This document shows positions 1-5,477 of a stretch of 6,962 nt of DNA, one piece after another. This DNA comes from an uncultured Bacteroidales bacterium. Its GTDB lineage: Bacteria > Bacteroidota > Bacteroidia > Bacteroidales > ML635J-15. Location: NCBI GenBank assembly GCA_905233405.1, contig CAJOEG010000206.1, positions 1-6,962 on the forward strand, in the 5' to 3' direction. Each line of letters starts with the position of its first letter. Positions within the stretch are counted from its first letter, which is position 1. The translations under genes and the position numbers were made by a program. The notes beneath the pieces are model-generated. The model ran no database searches and was not told the origin of the DNA. It worked only from the letters and a program-made list of their open reading frames with translations.

Positions 1-213
1 CATGAAAATTGCCGAATCAAGACCGACAACCTCTTCGTTAAGCTGAACCATTGCCTTCCACCAGTATTCCTTGATGTTGTTCTTGAGTTCAACGCCATTC
101 TGTCCGTAGTCGTAAACTGCGCTCAGTCCGTCGTAAAGTTCCGACGACTGGAATATGAAACCGTACTCCTTGCAGTGCGATACGATTTTCTTGAATAAAT
201 CTTCCTGTGTCAT
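1..213 (-). CDS. glyS: Glycine--tRNA ligase, homodimeric class II type (N-terminal 71 residues, runs off left edge)
   Basis: The minus strand reads ATG at 213-211 and stays open to the window edge. It encodes 71 residues starting MTQEDLFKKIVSHCKEYGFI and including IFQSSELYDGLSAVYDYG, GVELKNNIKEYWWKAMV and VGLDSAIFM. I recognise this as the N-terminus of the eukaryote/archaea-like alpha2 glycyl-tRNA synthetase that Bacteroidetes use in place of the alpha2beta2 enzyme. The segment forms the start of the class II catalytic core. The enzyme charges tRNA-Gly with glycine in the cytosol, using ATP. The start is firm: it matches the usual family N-terminus and lies in an A-rich context without a Shine-Dalgarno motif, as is normal in this phylum. 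The catalytic motifs 2 and 3 and the anticodon-binding domain lie outside the window. The gene has its own leader containing two hairpins and is separated from the upstream cargo gene by a terminator. Confidence 0.93.
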   Translation of the reverse strand, partial: MTQEDLFKKIVSHCKEYGFIFQSSELYDGLSAVYDYGQNGVELKNNIKEYWWKAMVQLNEEVVGLDSAIFM

Positions 214-247
214 TTTCTTTATGTTGTTTTTTTAAGTTTCTAGTTGA

Positions 248-265
248 AACGCGCCATGGCGCGTT
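248..265 (-). repeat. 18-bp perfect palindrome, predicted RNA hairpin in the glyS leader
   Basis: AACGCGCCATGGCGCGTT is its own reverse complement over 18 bases. As minus-strand RNA it would form a 7-bp stem closed by a CAUG tetraloop, and bases 266 and 247 add a G-U pair at the foot. On the plus strand those same two bases are a C/A mismatch. It lies about 35 bases upstream of the glyS start, next to a second palindrome. It could be a dispersed intergenic palindrome, a protein-binding site or a leader hairpin. Confidence 0.6.
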
Positions 266-275
266 CTTACATTGA

Positions 276-293
276 GTCGCGGCGCGCCACGAC
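276..293 (-). repeat. 18-bp near-perfect palindrome, second hairpin of the glyS leader
   Basis: The sequence is GTCG-C-GGCGCGCC-A-CGAC. It is palindromic except for one position pair, 280/289. In plus-strand RNA this pair is C/A and does not pair. In minus-strand RNA it is U/G and forms a wobble, giving a continuous 7-bp stem with a CGCG loop. The better folding on the minus strand agrees with transcription towards glyS. The core GGCGCG is shared with the palindrome at 248-265, ten bases away. Confidence 0.55.
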
Positions 294-315
294 CGTACTA
301 TTATTTAATCAGTCG

Positions 316-323
316 CAAAAATA
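316..323 (-). promoter_or_regulatory. Candidate Bacteroidetes -7 box for glyS
   Basis: The plus strand reads CAAAAATA, so the minus strand reads TATTTTTG, which fits the Bacteroidetes consensus TAnnTTTG. Transcription would begin near 309 and give a leader of about 95 bases that includes both palindromes. No clear -33 TTG element is seen at the expected distance. Such boxes occur by chance in AT-rich DNA, so this is only a candidate. Confidence 0.35.
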
Positions 324-490
324 CAAATTTCTATTATGTGACGATGCTTTTATAACATTTCTTGCAATAAGAAACAACTATTTTCTGATTTATTTTGTTA
401 AAAATCAATTAAGTACATACATTTAATGAGCGACTATTTATATTTCACAAGACTAAAAGGGATAATTCCATTGTTTTTTGTATATCAACA

Positions 491-521
491 GAAAAGGTCG
501 AGCATTACGCCCGACCTTTTC
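491..521 (-). terminator. Hairpin terminator downstream of the type A cargo gene
   Basis: GAAAAGGTCG at 491-500 pairs perfectly with CGACCTTTTC at 512-521. The 10-bp stem has an 11-base loop, and a run of four T ends the descending arm. It begins 22 bases past the stop codon of the minus-strand gene ending at 543. It is close to symmetric and could act in either direction, but the only gene ending here is the minus-strand one. Confidence 0.75.
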
Positions 522-542
522 GCTATCTAAAATCTGGACAAT

Positions 543-3329
543 TTAGAACTTCGTAACCTTTCTTACGATTACTTCGTTTGCGGTGTAGATTCTTACGAAG
601 TACATACCAGCAGGCTGTCCTTCAAGTGAAACTGTAACCATATCCGAAGCAACATCTTCGCTTGAAACAATCTGTCCGTCAACGTTTGCAAGCTCGACAC
701 GTTCAACATTCAAGCCTTCTGCTGCGATGTTGATTACATTGCTTGTCGGGTTCGGGTAGATTGCAATTTCAGCGGTGAGTTCTTCAACTGAAGTAACGAT
801 AGTAACATCTTCATTGTCGCGAGGATAAATCTGGATATTTTCGTCGTAAATTGCAGCGAAACCACAGTTGGTGTTGTCACCGATTGTCATGTCGAGAGTC
901 TTGAAGTTGTTCCTCAACAATGCCGAACTTCCATTCTGCGAGAATGTTACATTGTCGCCAGTCTGATCTTCGGTGTAGGTAGCACCAGTTTCAACGGCTA
1001 CATTTTCAACCTTTACAAGTTGTGAAACGTAATTGTTGGAAAGAAGTTGTTCTACAGTAATAACGGTTGGAGCAACTGCGCCAGTATTCTGAGTTGCAGC
1101 AGCAGTGTTGAATGAAGGAACAAACTCAAGCATTCCGTGATACATACTGATAGTACCAGTAATGCCACCAGAAATTACATCACCTTCCTCGTATTCGGTT
1201 GTAATCTTGTTGCCTTGGTCGAAAACAAGCAAGCCACCAGTTGCGTCCTTTACATAAATGCTCTTGCCGTTACGGTAAACGAATGTTACATCACCAGTAA
1301 GAATGTATGTTTCTGCTGTATTTTCGATTTCATACAAAGCGGCAATGTTCTCGACAAAGTTCGGGAAGGTGTATCTTGCTGTTGCCACGAAGCTAACTTC
1401 TTCGCCAAGGTATGCAATAGCCTTGATTGTTGTGTTCTGGCTTACTGCAATTGCTTCGGTGTACAGAATCGATTCGTTTGTAGGAGTAGTACCATCGGTT
1501 GTATAGTAAATGGTAGCACCTTCAGTTGCGCAGGTGATTGTTACATTCTGAGCTTCCTCGTAGTATCCGGCAACTGGGGTGAATACAGGAGTAGCAACTG
1601 CACTGGTACCTAGGTCAACAAAGAAGTCGATAGCAAAATTGTATTCTTCATTACCTGAGTTGCTTTCTGCATACGCACCAAATACATTATTACCGCTCTT
1701 GAAGGCAATGCATCTGTTAGTTGTAGTTACGTTTGAAATCTTATATCCGGCATAGTTTGGAACAAGAGCCTGACTTGTAAATCCTGCAATATTCCAATCA
1801 GGATTCTGAGTACTTGAGAAGTTTGTTGAGCTACCATAACCAAGATTTGCATCAGCAGCATTTGTAAACCTATAATTGTCACCTTCAATGCTCAAAGTCC
1901 ATACGATTGAGTCAACATCGGTTGAAATTATGTCGTTTTCGGCAGAAACTGCAATACCGTTGAGTTTGCTTGCAATTCTAGTCGGCGCAACATAGTAGTG
2001 GTCGGCATTGTCATCGTAGCGCGAAGCGATGATAAGTTTGTCGCCGTCATGCAACTGGTCGAGAGAAGTGATACGGGTATAGTTTACAACAACTGGTGGT
2101 TCAACCTTAGTGAAAGTTGCTTCTGCAACTGCACTGTTTGCCAAACCTTCCTTAACAGCGATTGCCTTTACGGTAGTAGTTGCGGTAAGAGTGAATGCTT
2201 CTGCATAAAGAGTTGATTCTGCTGTCGGTTCTGTACCATCGAGTGTGTAGTAAATAGATGCATCAGCGGTTTCGCAAGCCAATGTTACTTCAACGTTTTC
2301 CTCGAAATCGCCACCGTTAGGAGTGATGGTTGGAGTTGCTGCCGTCGGAACAACCTTAGTGAAAGTAGCCTCTGCTACTGCACTGTTGTCCATACCTTCC
2401 TTAACAGCGATTGCCTTTACGGTAGTGGTTTCTGAAAGGGTGAATGGTTCTACATAAGGAGTAGATTCTGTTGTTGGAGTTTCACCGTTCAAAGTGTAGT
2501 ATATTGCAGCTTCTTCGGTTGCGCAAGCCAAAGTTACGTCAACGGTTGTTTCAAATTCGCCGCCGTTAGGAGTAATTGTAGGTCTTGCAACTATTGGAGT
2601 GTGGTCGCTGAGATCAACGAAGAAGTCGAGGGCGAAGTTGTAATTTCCAGCATTATTATTTTCTGCATTGCTGTTAGCATAAGCGCCAAATACATTGTTA
2701 TTGCTTGCATTTAATGCTACCGAACGTCCATCATTTCCAACATTTGTAATCTTATATCCAGTATATCCAGCAACTAATGCAGTTGCAACATTTGTATATT
2801 CTGCAACAGTCCATTCCTTGTTTGATGTGCTTGTGAAAGCCGTGCCACTAGTACCATAACCAAGAGTGTCGTTTGATGCATTTACAAACTTATATGTATC
2901 GCCTGCAATCTTTACAGTCCATACAACTGAGTCAACATCCGTTGTTATGATTTCATTTTCAGCTTCTACTGCAACGCCATTGAATCTGTTGCTTGCAATT
3001 CTTGTCGGAGCAACAAAGTAGTGTGTTGCATCATTGTCGTAACGAGCAGCGAAAATAACCTTGTCGCCGTCCTGCAACTGGTCGAGTGATGTGATGCGGG
3101 TGTAGTCTACAGGAACAACAGGCTCCAACTTTGTGAAAGTAGCCTCTGCGATTGCACTGTTGTTCATTCCTGCCTTAACAGCTATTGCCTTTACTGTGGT
3201 TGTTGCCTCCAATGTGAATGGAGCAGAGTAAAGAGTTGATTCTTCTGTCGGGTCAGTACCGTCGGTTGTGTAGCGGATTGCAGCATCGGCAGTTTCGCAA
3301 GCCAAAGTAACATCAATTGTTGTTTCGAA
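543..3329 (-). CDS. T9SS-exported repeat protein with type A sorting domain, 5'-truncated
   Basis: About 928 codons of a large surface or secreted protein. Residue numbers count from the TTG at 3305-3303. Four repeats resemble chitobiase/hexosaminidase C-terminal-type domains (about 1-59, 242-317, 324-400 and 571-646). Each has a core like IYYTLDGTEPT...STLY followed by TTTVKAIAVKEG. Two copies of an unassigned module lie at 66-232 and 408-565 (ITSLDQL.DGDK at the start, NFA.DFFVDL at the end). Residues 649-836 look OB-fold-like (YRNGKSIYVKDATGGLLVFD). Residues 846-920 are a type A T9SS sorting domain (YPNPTSNVINI, GMYFVRI, final KVTKF). No catalytic domain is visible. The TTG is not a believable start: the frame and the repeat homology continue upstream to about 3327 (FETTIDVTLAC, as in the other repeats) and then break off mid-repeat. 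The signal peptide, N-terminus and promoter are missing. A terminator follows the stop codon. Confidence 0.85.
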   Translation of the reverse strand, partial: FETTIDVTLACETADAAIRYTTDGTDPTEESTLYSAPFTLEATTTVKAIAVKAGMNNSAIAEATFTKLEPVVPVDYTRITSLDQLQDGDKVIFAARYDNDATHYFVAPTRIASNRFNGVAVEAENEIITTDVDSVVWTVKIAGDTYKFVNASNDTLGYGTSGTAFTSTSNKEWTVAEYTNVATALVAGYTGYKITNVGNDGRSVALNASNNNVFGAYANSNAENNNAGNYNFALDFFVDLSDHTPIVARPTITPNGGEFETTVDVTLACATEEAAIYYTLNGETPTTESTPYVEPFTLSETTTVKAIAVKEGMDNSAVAEATFTKVVPTAATPTITPNGGDFEENVEVTLACETADASIYYTLDGTEPTAESTLYAEAFTLTATTTVKAIAVKEGLANSAVAEATFTKVEPPVVVNYTRITSLDQLHDGDKLIIASRYDDNADHYYVAPTRIASKLNGIAVSAENDIISTDVDSIVWTLSIEGDNYRFTNAADANLGYGSSTNFSSTQNPDWNIAGFTSQALVPNYAGYKISNVTTTNRCIAFKSGNNVFGAYAESNSGNEEYNFAIDFFVDLGTSAVATPVFTPVAGYYEEAQNVTITCATEGATIYYTTDGTTPTNESILYTEAIAVSQNTTIKAIAYLGEEVSFVATARYTFPNFVENIAALYEIENTAETYILTGDVTFVYRNGKSIYVKDATGGLLVFDQGNKITTEYEEGDVISGGITGTISMYHGMLEFVPSFNTAAATQNTGAVAPTVITVEQLLSNNYVSQLVKVENVAVETGATYTEDQTGDNVTFSQNGSSALLRNNFKTLDMTIGDNTNCGFAAIYDENIQIYPRDNEDVTIVTSVEELTAEIAIYPNPTSNVINIAAEGLNVERVELANVDGQIVSSEDVASDMVTVSLEGQPAGMYFVRIYTANEVIVRKVTKF
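1611..2084 (-). repeat. Unassigned module, copy 2 of 2, in the type A cargo gene
   Basis: This segment encodes residues 408-565 and aligns with copy 1 (ITSLDQLHDGDKLIIAS, HYYVAPTRIAS, TDVDSIVWTLSIEGD, NNVFGAYAES, NFAIDFFVDL). It has a few short deletions relative to copy 1. The preceding repeat domain is at the same offset in both places (ACETADA occurs in both), so the duplicated unit was a repeat domain plus this module. Confidence 0.7.
2106..2582 (-). repeat. Two tandem hexosaminidase-C-terminal-like repeats, 249-bp period
   Basis: Two adjacent copies of a unit of about 83 codons, residues 242-317 and 324-400. They share ITPNGG, VTLAC, IYYTL and TTTVKAIAVKEG. At DNA level a 33-base stretch is identical at 2145-2177 and 2394-2426, exactly 249 bases apart. 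This indicates recent duplication or gene conversion and makes the region prone to recombination and misassembly. Confidence 0.75.
2610..3110 (-). repeat. Unassigned module, copy 1 of 2, in the type A cargo gene
   Basis: This segment encodes residues 66-232. It begins YTRITSLDQLQDGDKVIFAA, includes HYFVAPTRIAS, TDVDSVVWTVKIAGD and NNNVFGAYANS, and ends NFALDFFVDL. Copy 2 lies 341 residues (1023 bases) downstream in the gene and is clearly related along its whole length. The regular short beta-strand-like segments suggest an all-beta fold. I cannot name a family for it. Confidence 0.7.
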
Positions 3330-3332
3330 GTT
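3324..3332. other. Head-to-head junction of two truncated genes at TTCGAA
   Basis: On the left, minus-strand homology to the repeat family runs through the codons for F-E-T-T and stops. The other two copies continue upstream with G-G-(D/E), but here the next codons read C-N. On the right, plus-strand homology to PKD-like repeats begins with VAAPKVDLG at 3330. The boundary falls at the self-complementary hexamer TTCGAA (3324-3329). Both genes use the same codon register across it. No start codon, promoter or signal peptide for either gene is present. Confidence 0.7.
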
Positions 3333-3902
3333 GCAGCTCCGAAAGTTGACCTTGGTAGAGATAGTACATATTGTACCGATGGGAAAGTGATATTGTCACC
3401 ATCGGGTTCGTATGATAATTGCTCATTCCTATGGAACAATAATGCGTCATCGTCTTCGATTGGCGTTGACAGAAGTGGAACCTACTGGCTTAGGGTGACT
3501 AACGAATACGGATGCACAGGCGTTGATACTGTTAGCATATTGGTTATCAATGTGCCGCCATTCGGACTGCCTGATGAACTTGATTTTTGTGACGATTATG
3601 CAAGGCTGTCGTCATCTAACCATTATTTAGCTTACCAATGGAGCACAGGAGAATCAAGCGCGTCCATAGATATTTACTCGTCTGGTTTGTATATAGTTAC
3701 AGTAACCGATGCAAGCGGTTGTACAATAAGCGACCAAGTAAATGCAACGAAACATTATATCCATAATCTTCCTGCGGTCGGCTGGCGGTTTGCAGTCGCG
3801 CCGGCTTTATCTGAATACTACTTACGAAACATATACTTGGAACAATGGTTCTTCCGAACCGTACATCGACATAGCCAATCCCGGAGGCTATTATTCGGTT
3901 AG
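3330..3902 (+). CDS. T9SS type B cargo, N-terminal-side fragment with PKD/Ig-like repeats (5'-truncated, frame broken)
   Basis: The frame is open from the junction and reads VAAPKVDLGRDSTYC, FLWNN.ASSSSIGVDRSGTYWLRVTNEYGC, then LPDELDFC..YARLSS, YQWSTGESSASIDIYSSGLYIVTVTDASGC. These are two beta-sandwich repeats of about 65-70 residues with the W-(S/N)-x-G, SG.Y.V.VT and GC hallmarks common in Bacteroidetes adhesin-like proteins. The GTG at 3387 lies inside the first repeat and is not a real start. Meaningful coding ends near 3780. The last 40 codons to 3902 read as out-of-frame sequence, and the protein continues in another frame, described in the 3742-4431 entry. The N-terminus with its signal peptide is missing because the gene is cut at the head-to-head junction. 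The original length is unknown, and such proteins are often very long. Confidence 0.7.
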   Translation, partial: VAAPKVDLGRDSTYCTDGKVILSPSGSYDNCSFLWNNNASSSSIGVDRSGTYWLRVTNEYGCTGVDTVSILVINVPPFGLPDELDFCDDYARLSSSNHYLAYQWSTGESSASIDIYSSGLYIVTVTDASGCTISDQVNATKHYIHNLPAVGWRFAVAPALSEYYLRNIYLEQWFFRTVHRHSQSRRLLFG

Positions 3903-4431
3903 CGTAACTAATGCTAGCGGTTGTACGGCAAGCACTTCGATGAGGGCACGTTTCTCCGACAACTATCCCCAAATTACCAAAATAACTTCAGGCAAAGGAC
4001 TTGTAATTGTTGAAGTTGAAGGCGGAACGCCTCCTTACTATTATTCGGCAGACGGAAGAACTTGGCAGTCGTCTAACATATTTGACAATTTGCCATCCGA
4101 TTTCTATGACATTATGGTGCAGGACAATAACCATTGCACCGACCAGCAGCAAACTTATCTCGATGCTTCTATTGGCATTCCTTCTTTCTTCACTCCTAAT
4201 GGCGATGGTTTTAACGACACTTGGATTGTAACAGGCCTGTATATGTATCCAAATGCTAAGGTTGCTGTTTACGACCGCTATGGCAAGGAACTTTTCTCGT
4301 CTAAGGGTGCTATCTGCGAATGGAATGGTGTTTATGCAGGTCGTCCGCTACCTAGCGATTCGTATTGGTATGTCATCTATCTTGGCGAAGGAATTGTGCC
4401 GATGAAGGGTAGCGTTACAATAAAGAGGTAA
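3742..4431 (+). CDS. T9SS type B cargo, C-terminal fragment: PKD-like repeat, SprB-like repeat, gliding-motility sorting domain
   Basis: Recognisable protein starts near 3802 (RLYLNTTYETYTWNNGSSEP...GYYSVSVTNASGC), the third PKD-like repeat of the same gene as the 3330-3902 fragment. Next is a SprB-like repeat (ITKITSGKGLVIVEVEGGTP, YYYSADGRTWQ, FYDIMVQDNNHC; about 3970-4140). Last is a C-terminal domain at about 4174-4431 with FFTPNGDGFNDTW, VAVYDRYGKELF, WNG, LPSDSYWYVI and GSVTIKR. This is the gliding-motility-associated (CHU_C-like) type B sorting domain, which directs proteins through the T9SS to the cell surface. The ATG at 3742 is probably not a start, because the residues between it and 3800 are not protein-like and have no start context. 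The stop is TAA at 4429-4431. Most likely this is the 3' part of one frameshifted and truncated gene. Confidence 0.8.
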   Translation: MQRNIISIIFLRSAGGLQSRRLYLNTTYETYTWNNGSSEPYIDIANPGGYYSVSVTNASGCTASTSMRARFSDNYPQITKITSGKGLVIVEVEGGTPPYYYSADGRTWQSSNIFDNLPSDFYDIMVQDNNHCTDQQQTYLDASIGIPSFFTPNGDGFNDTWIVTGLYMYPNAKVAVYDRYGKELFSSKGAICEWNGVYAGRPLPSDSYWYVIYLGEGIVPMKGSVTIKR

Positions 4432-4448
4432 TTGGATAGTTGAATGTA

Positions 4449-4480
4449 GCATAGCAATGTCTTGTGGACTATAGCTATGC
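4449..4480 (+). terminator. Weak stem-loop after the type B cargo gene
   Basis: GCATAGC at 4449-4455 pairs with GCTATGC at 4474-4480 around an 18-base loop, starting 18 bases past the stop codon. No T run follows, only AT-rich sequence, so its role as a terminator is doubtful. Confidence 0.3.
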
Positions 4481-4550
4481 GATAAATGCTAATAATTAAT
4501 TAGTAGGTTTTTGGGGTGAGGAAAGCTATAGAACAGCAGCATAAACAAAT

Positions 4551-4571
4551 CGTATGTCGTATTTCGTAAAT
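4551..4571 (+). promoter_or_regulatory. Three tandem CGTAnnn heptads upstream of sodB
   Basis: CGTATGT, CGTATTT and CGTAAAT follow one another without gaps, giving CGTA at 4551, 4558 and 4565. A fourth CGTATTA occurs at 4595-4601, just after the candidate -7 box. This places the heptads over the region where the -33 element would be. They could be an operator or a chance pattern. I do not recognise them as a known regulator's site. Confidence 0.3.
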
Positions 4572-4585
4572 CAAAAATATTATTG

Positions 4586-4593
4586 TACTTTTG
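4586..4593 (+). promoter_or_regulatory. Candidate Bacteroidetes -7 box for sodB
   Basis: TACTTTTG matches TAnnTTTG. It ends 29 bases before the sodB ATG, so the transcript would have a leader of about 20-25 bases. A good -33 TTG is absent; TTTCG at 4562-4566 is at roughly the right distance. The short intergenic position directly before a gene supports it. Confidence 0.5.
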
Positions 4594-4622
4594 TCGTATT
4601 AACCCTTTAATATATCAGACTT

Positions 4623-5225
4623 ATGAAAGAAATTATGCCCGTAAATGGGATTTTTGAAATGCCTGCATTGCCGTTCGAGGCATCGGCTTTAAATGGAGTT
4701 ATAAGCTCAGAAACTTTGTCGTTTCACCACGGAAAGCACTTGAAGGCGTATGTTGACAATATGAACAAGATGTTGCCCGGCAGCGGTTTGGAAGGCTTGT
4801 CGCTGGTTGAGGTTGTGAAGCGTGCCGAAGGTGGAATGTTCAACAATGCTGGTCAGGTGCTCAACCACACCATGTATTTCGAGCAGTTTGCCGCAATGCG
4901 CGAAAATAACAAGCCCGAAGCTAAACTTTTGTCGCTGGTTGAAAGGGATTTCGGTTCGTTTGATACGTTCAAGACCGAGTTTGTACAAAAGGGCGTAGGT
5001 TTGTTCGGTTCGGGTTGGGTCTGGTTATCGCTGAATGCTGATGGTAAGCTAGTTATTACCCAGGAGCCAAATGCAGGAAATCCTGTTCGTAGCGGATTGA
5101 AGCCGTTGCTGACCTTCGATGTATGGGAACACGCCTACTATCTTGACTATCAGAACCGTCGTGCCGACCATCTTGCAGCATTGTGGACCATCATCGACTG
5201 GAAGGAGATTGAAGGAAGACTGTAG
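4623..5225 (+). CDS. sodB: Superoxide dismutase, Fe (Fe/Mn) type
   Basis: The 200-residue protein has the normal length of the Fe/Mn superoxide dismutase family and converts superoxide to hydrogen peroxide and oxygen. There is no signal peptide, so it is cytosolic. The metal ligands are all present: His35 (FHHGKH), His82 (NHTMYF), Asp166 and His170 (DVWEHAYY). Second-sphere His39 and Tyr43 are also conserved. Gln78 in FNNAGQVLNH sits at the iron-type position in the N-terminal half, and the C-terminal half has NAGNP, as in Fe enzymes. It is therefore Fe-type, although related Bacteroides and Porphyromonas enzymes are known to be cambialistic, so Mn use cannot be excluded. The ATG at 4623 is followed by another at 4635 (Met5). 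PALPFEASAL, the usual N-terminal motif, follows either one. It has its own promoter candidate and probably forms a single-gene unit. No clear terminator is visible after it. Confidence 0.96.
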   Translation: MKEIMPVNGIFEMPALPFEASALNGVISSETLSFHHGKHLKAYVDNMNKMLPGSGLEGLSLVEVVKRAEGGMFNNAGQVLNHTMYFEQFAAMRENNKPEAKLLSLVERDFGSFDTFKTEFVQKGVGLFGSGWVWLSLNADGKLVITQEPNAGNPVRSGLKPLLTFDVWEHAYYLDYQNRRADHLAALWTIIDWKEIEGRL

Positions 5226-5474
5226 TTGTTTCAAATTTATAAACGATTTCAAACCACATCAAACGTAGAAACACTTTAGTATGCAGTAGTTGTTTGGTGT
5301 TATTATCTATATGTCTTGTGGATGGTATATGCAAGTTGGACTCATATGTATTTGATTTCATATATTTATACATATTAAATCTCTGTTAACCTGTTTTGCC
5401 ACAAAGATATGAATAGGTGTTCCCACTTTTGTTTTTTCTTCTTGTAACTTATAATTCGTGAATTTTATGTATGT
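5226..5474. other. Intergenic region between sodB and porT
   Basis: These 249 AT-rich bases contain no gene I can support. A weak AT-only stem (ATATGTA at 5344-5350 with TACATAT at 5369-5375) and the porT promoter candidate at the right end are the only structures seen. Confidence 0.6.
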
Positions 5475-5477
5475 TTG
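5470..5477 (+). promoter_or_regulatory. Candidate -7 box overlapping the porT start region
   Basis: TATGTTTG fits TAnnTTTG. A TTG at 5442-5444 lies upstream but is somewhat too far away for a standard -33 element. If this box is used, transcription would start near 5484. The TTG codon at 5475 would then not be transcribed, and translation from the TTG at 5490 would be almost leaderless. Confidence 0.3.

Larger units (their letters stand above)
214..542. other. Intergenic region between glyS and the type A cargo gene
   Basis: These 329 bases hold no convincing gene. From glyS outward they contain an A/T-rich start context (214-245), two GC-rich palindromes (248-293), a candidate minus-strand promoter box (316-323), a featureless AT-rich stretch (about 324-480) and a hairpin terminator (491-521). 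An open frame of 60 codons at 244-426 begins inside the first palindrome at TTG. It has no ribosome-binding context and no protein-like character, so it is not called. Confidence 0.7.

Noticed and set aside
248..293. Twin palindromes as a CRISPR-like array or an insertion-sequence end
   Set aside because: There are only two units, with no spacers of regular size, no target-site duplication and no transposase nearby.
244..426. 60-codon plus-strand open frame in the glyS upstream region
   Set aside because: It starts with TTG inside the palindrome, has no translation-start context, and has a composition that follows AT-rich non-coding DNA.
1137..1613. Plus-strand open frames inside the type A cargo gene (also 1303-1506 and 1998-2216)
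   Set aside because: They are antisense shadows of a repetitive coding region with clear domain homology on the minus strand.
3303..3305. TTG as the start of the type A cargo gene
   Set aside because: Homology to the sibling repeats continues upstream of it for about eight codons. No signal peptide follows, although T9SS cargo needs one.
3742..3744. ATG as the start of an independent type B sorting-domain gene
   Set aside because: It lies inside the preceding repeat, lacks a signal peptide, and the first 20 residues are not protein-like. A frameshifted continuation explains the data better.
3740..3810. Programmed ribosomal frameshift in the type B cargo gene
   Set aside because: No slippery heptamer or downstream hairpin is evident. 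The homology suggests two separate one-base losses, not a single shift.
4457..5326. Twelve-base ATGTCTTGTGGA occurring near 4458 and near 5311
   Set aside because: A 12-base match is expected about once by chance in a window of this size. The flanks do not match, and neither copy is tied to another structure.
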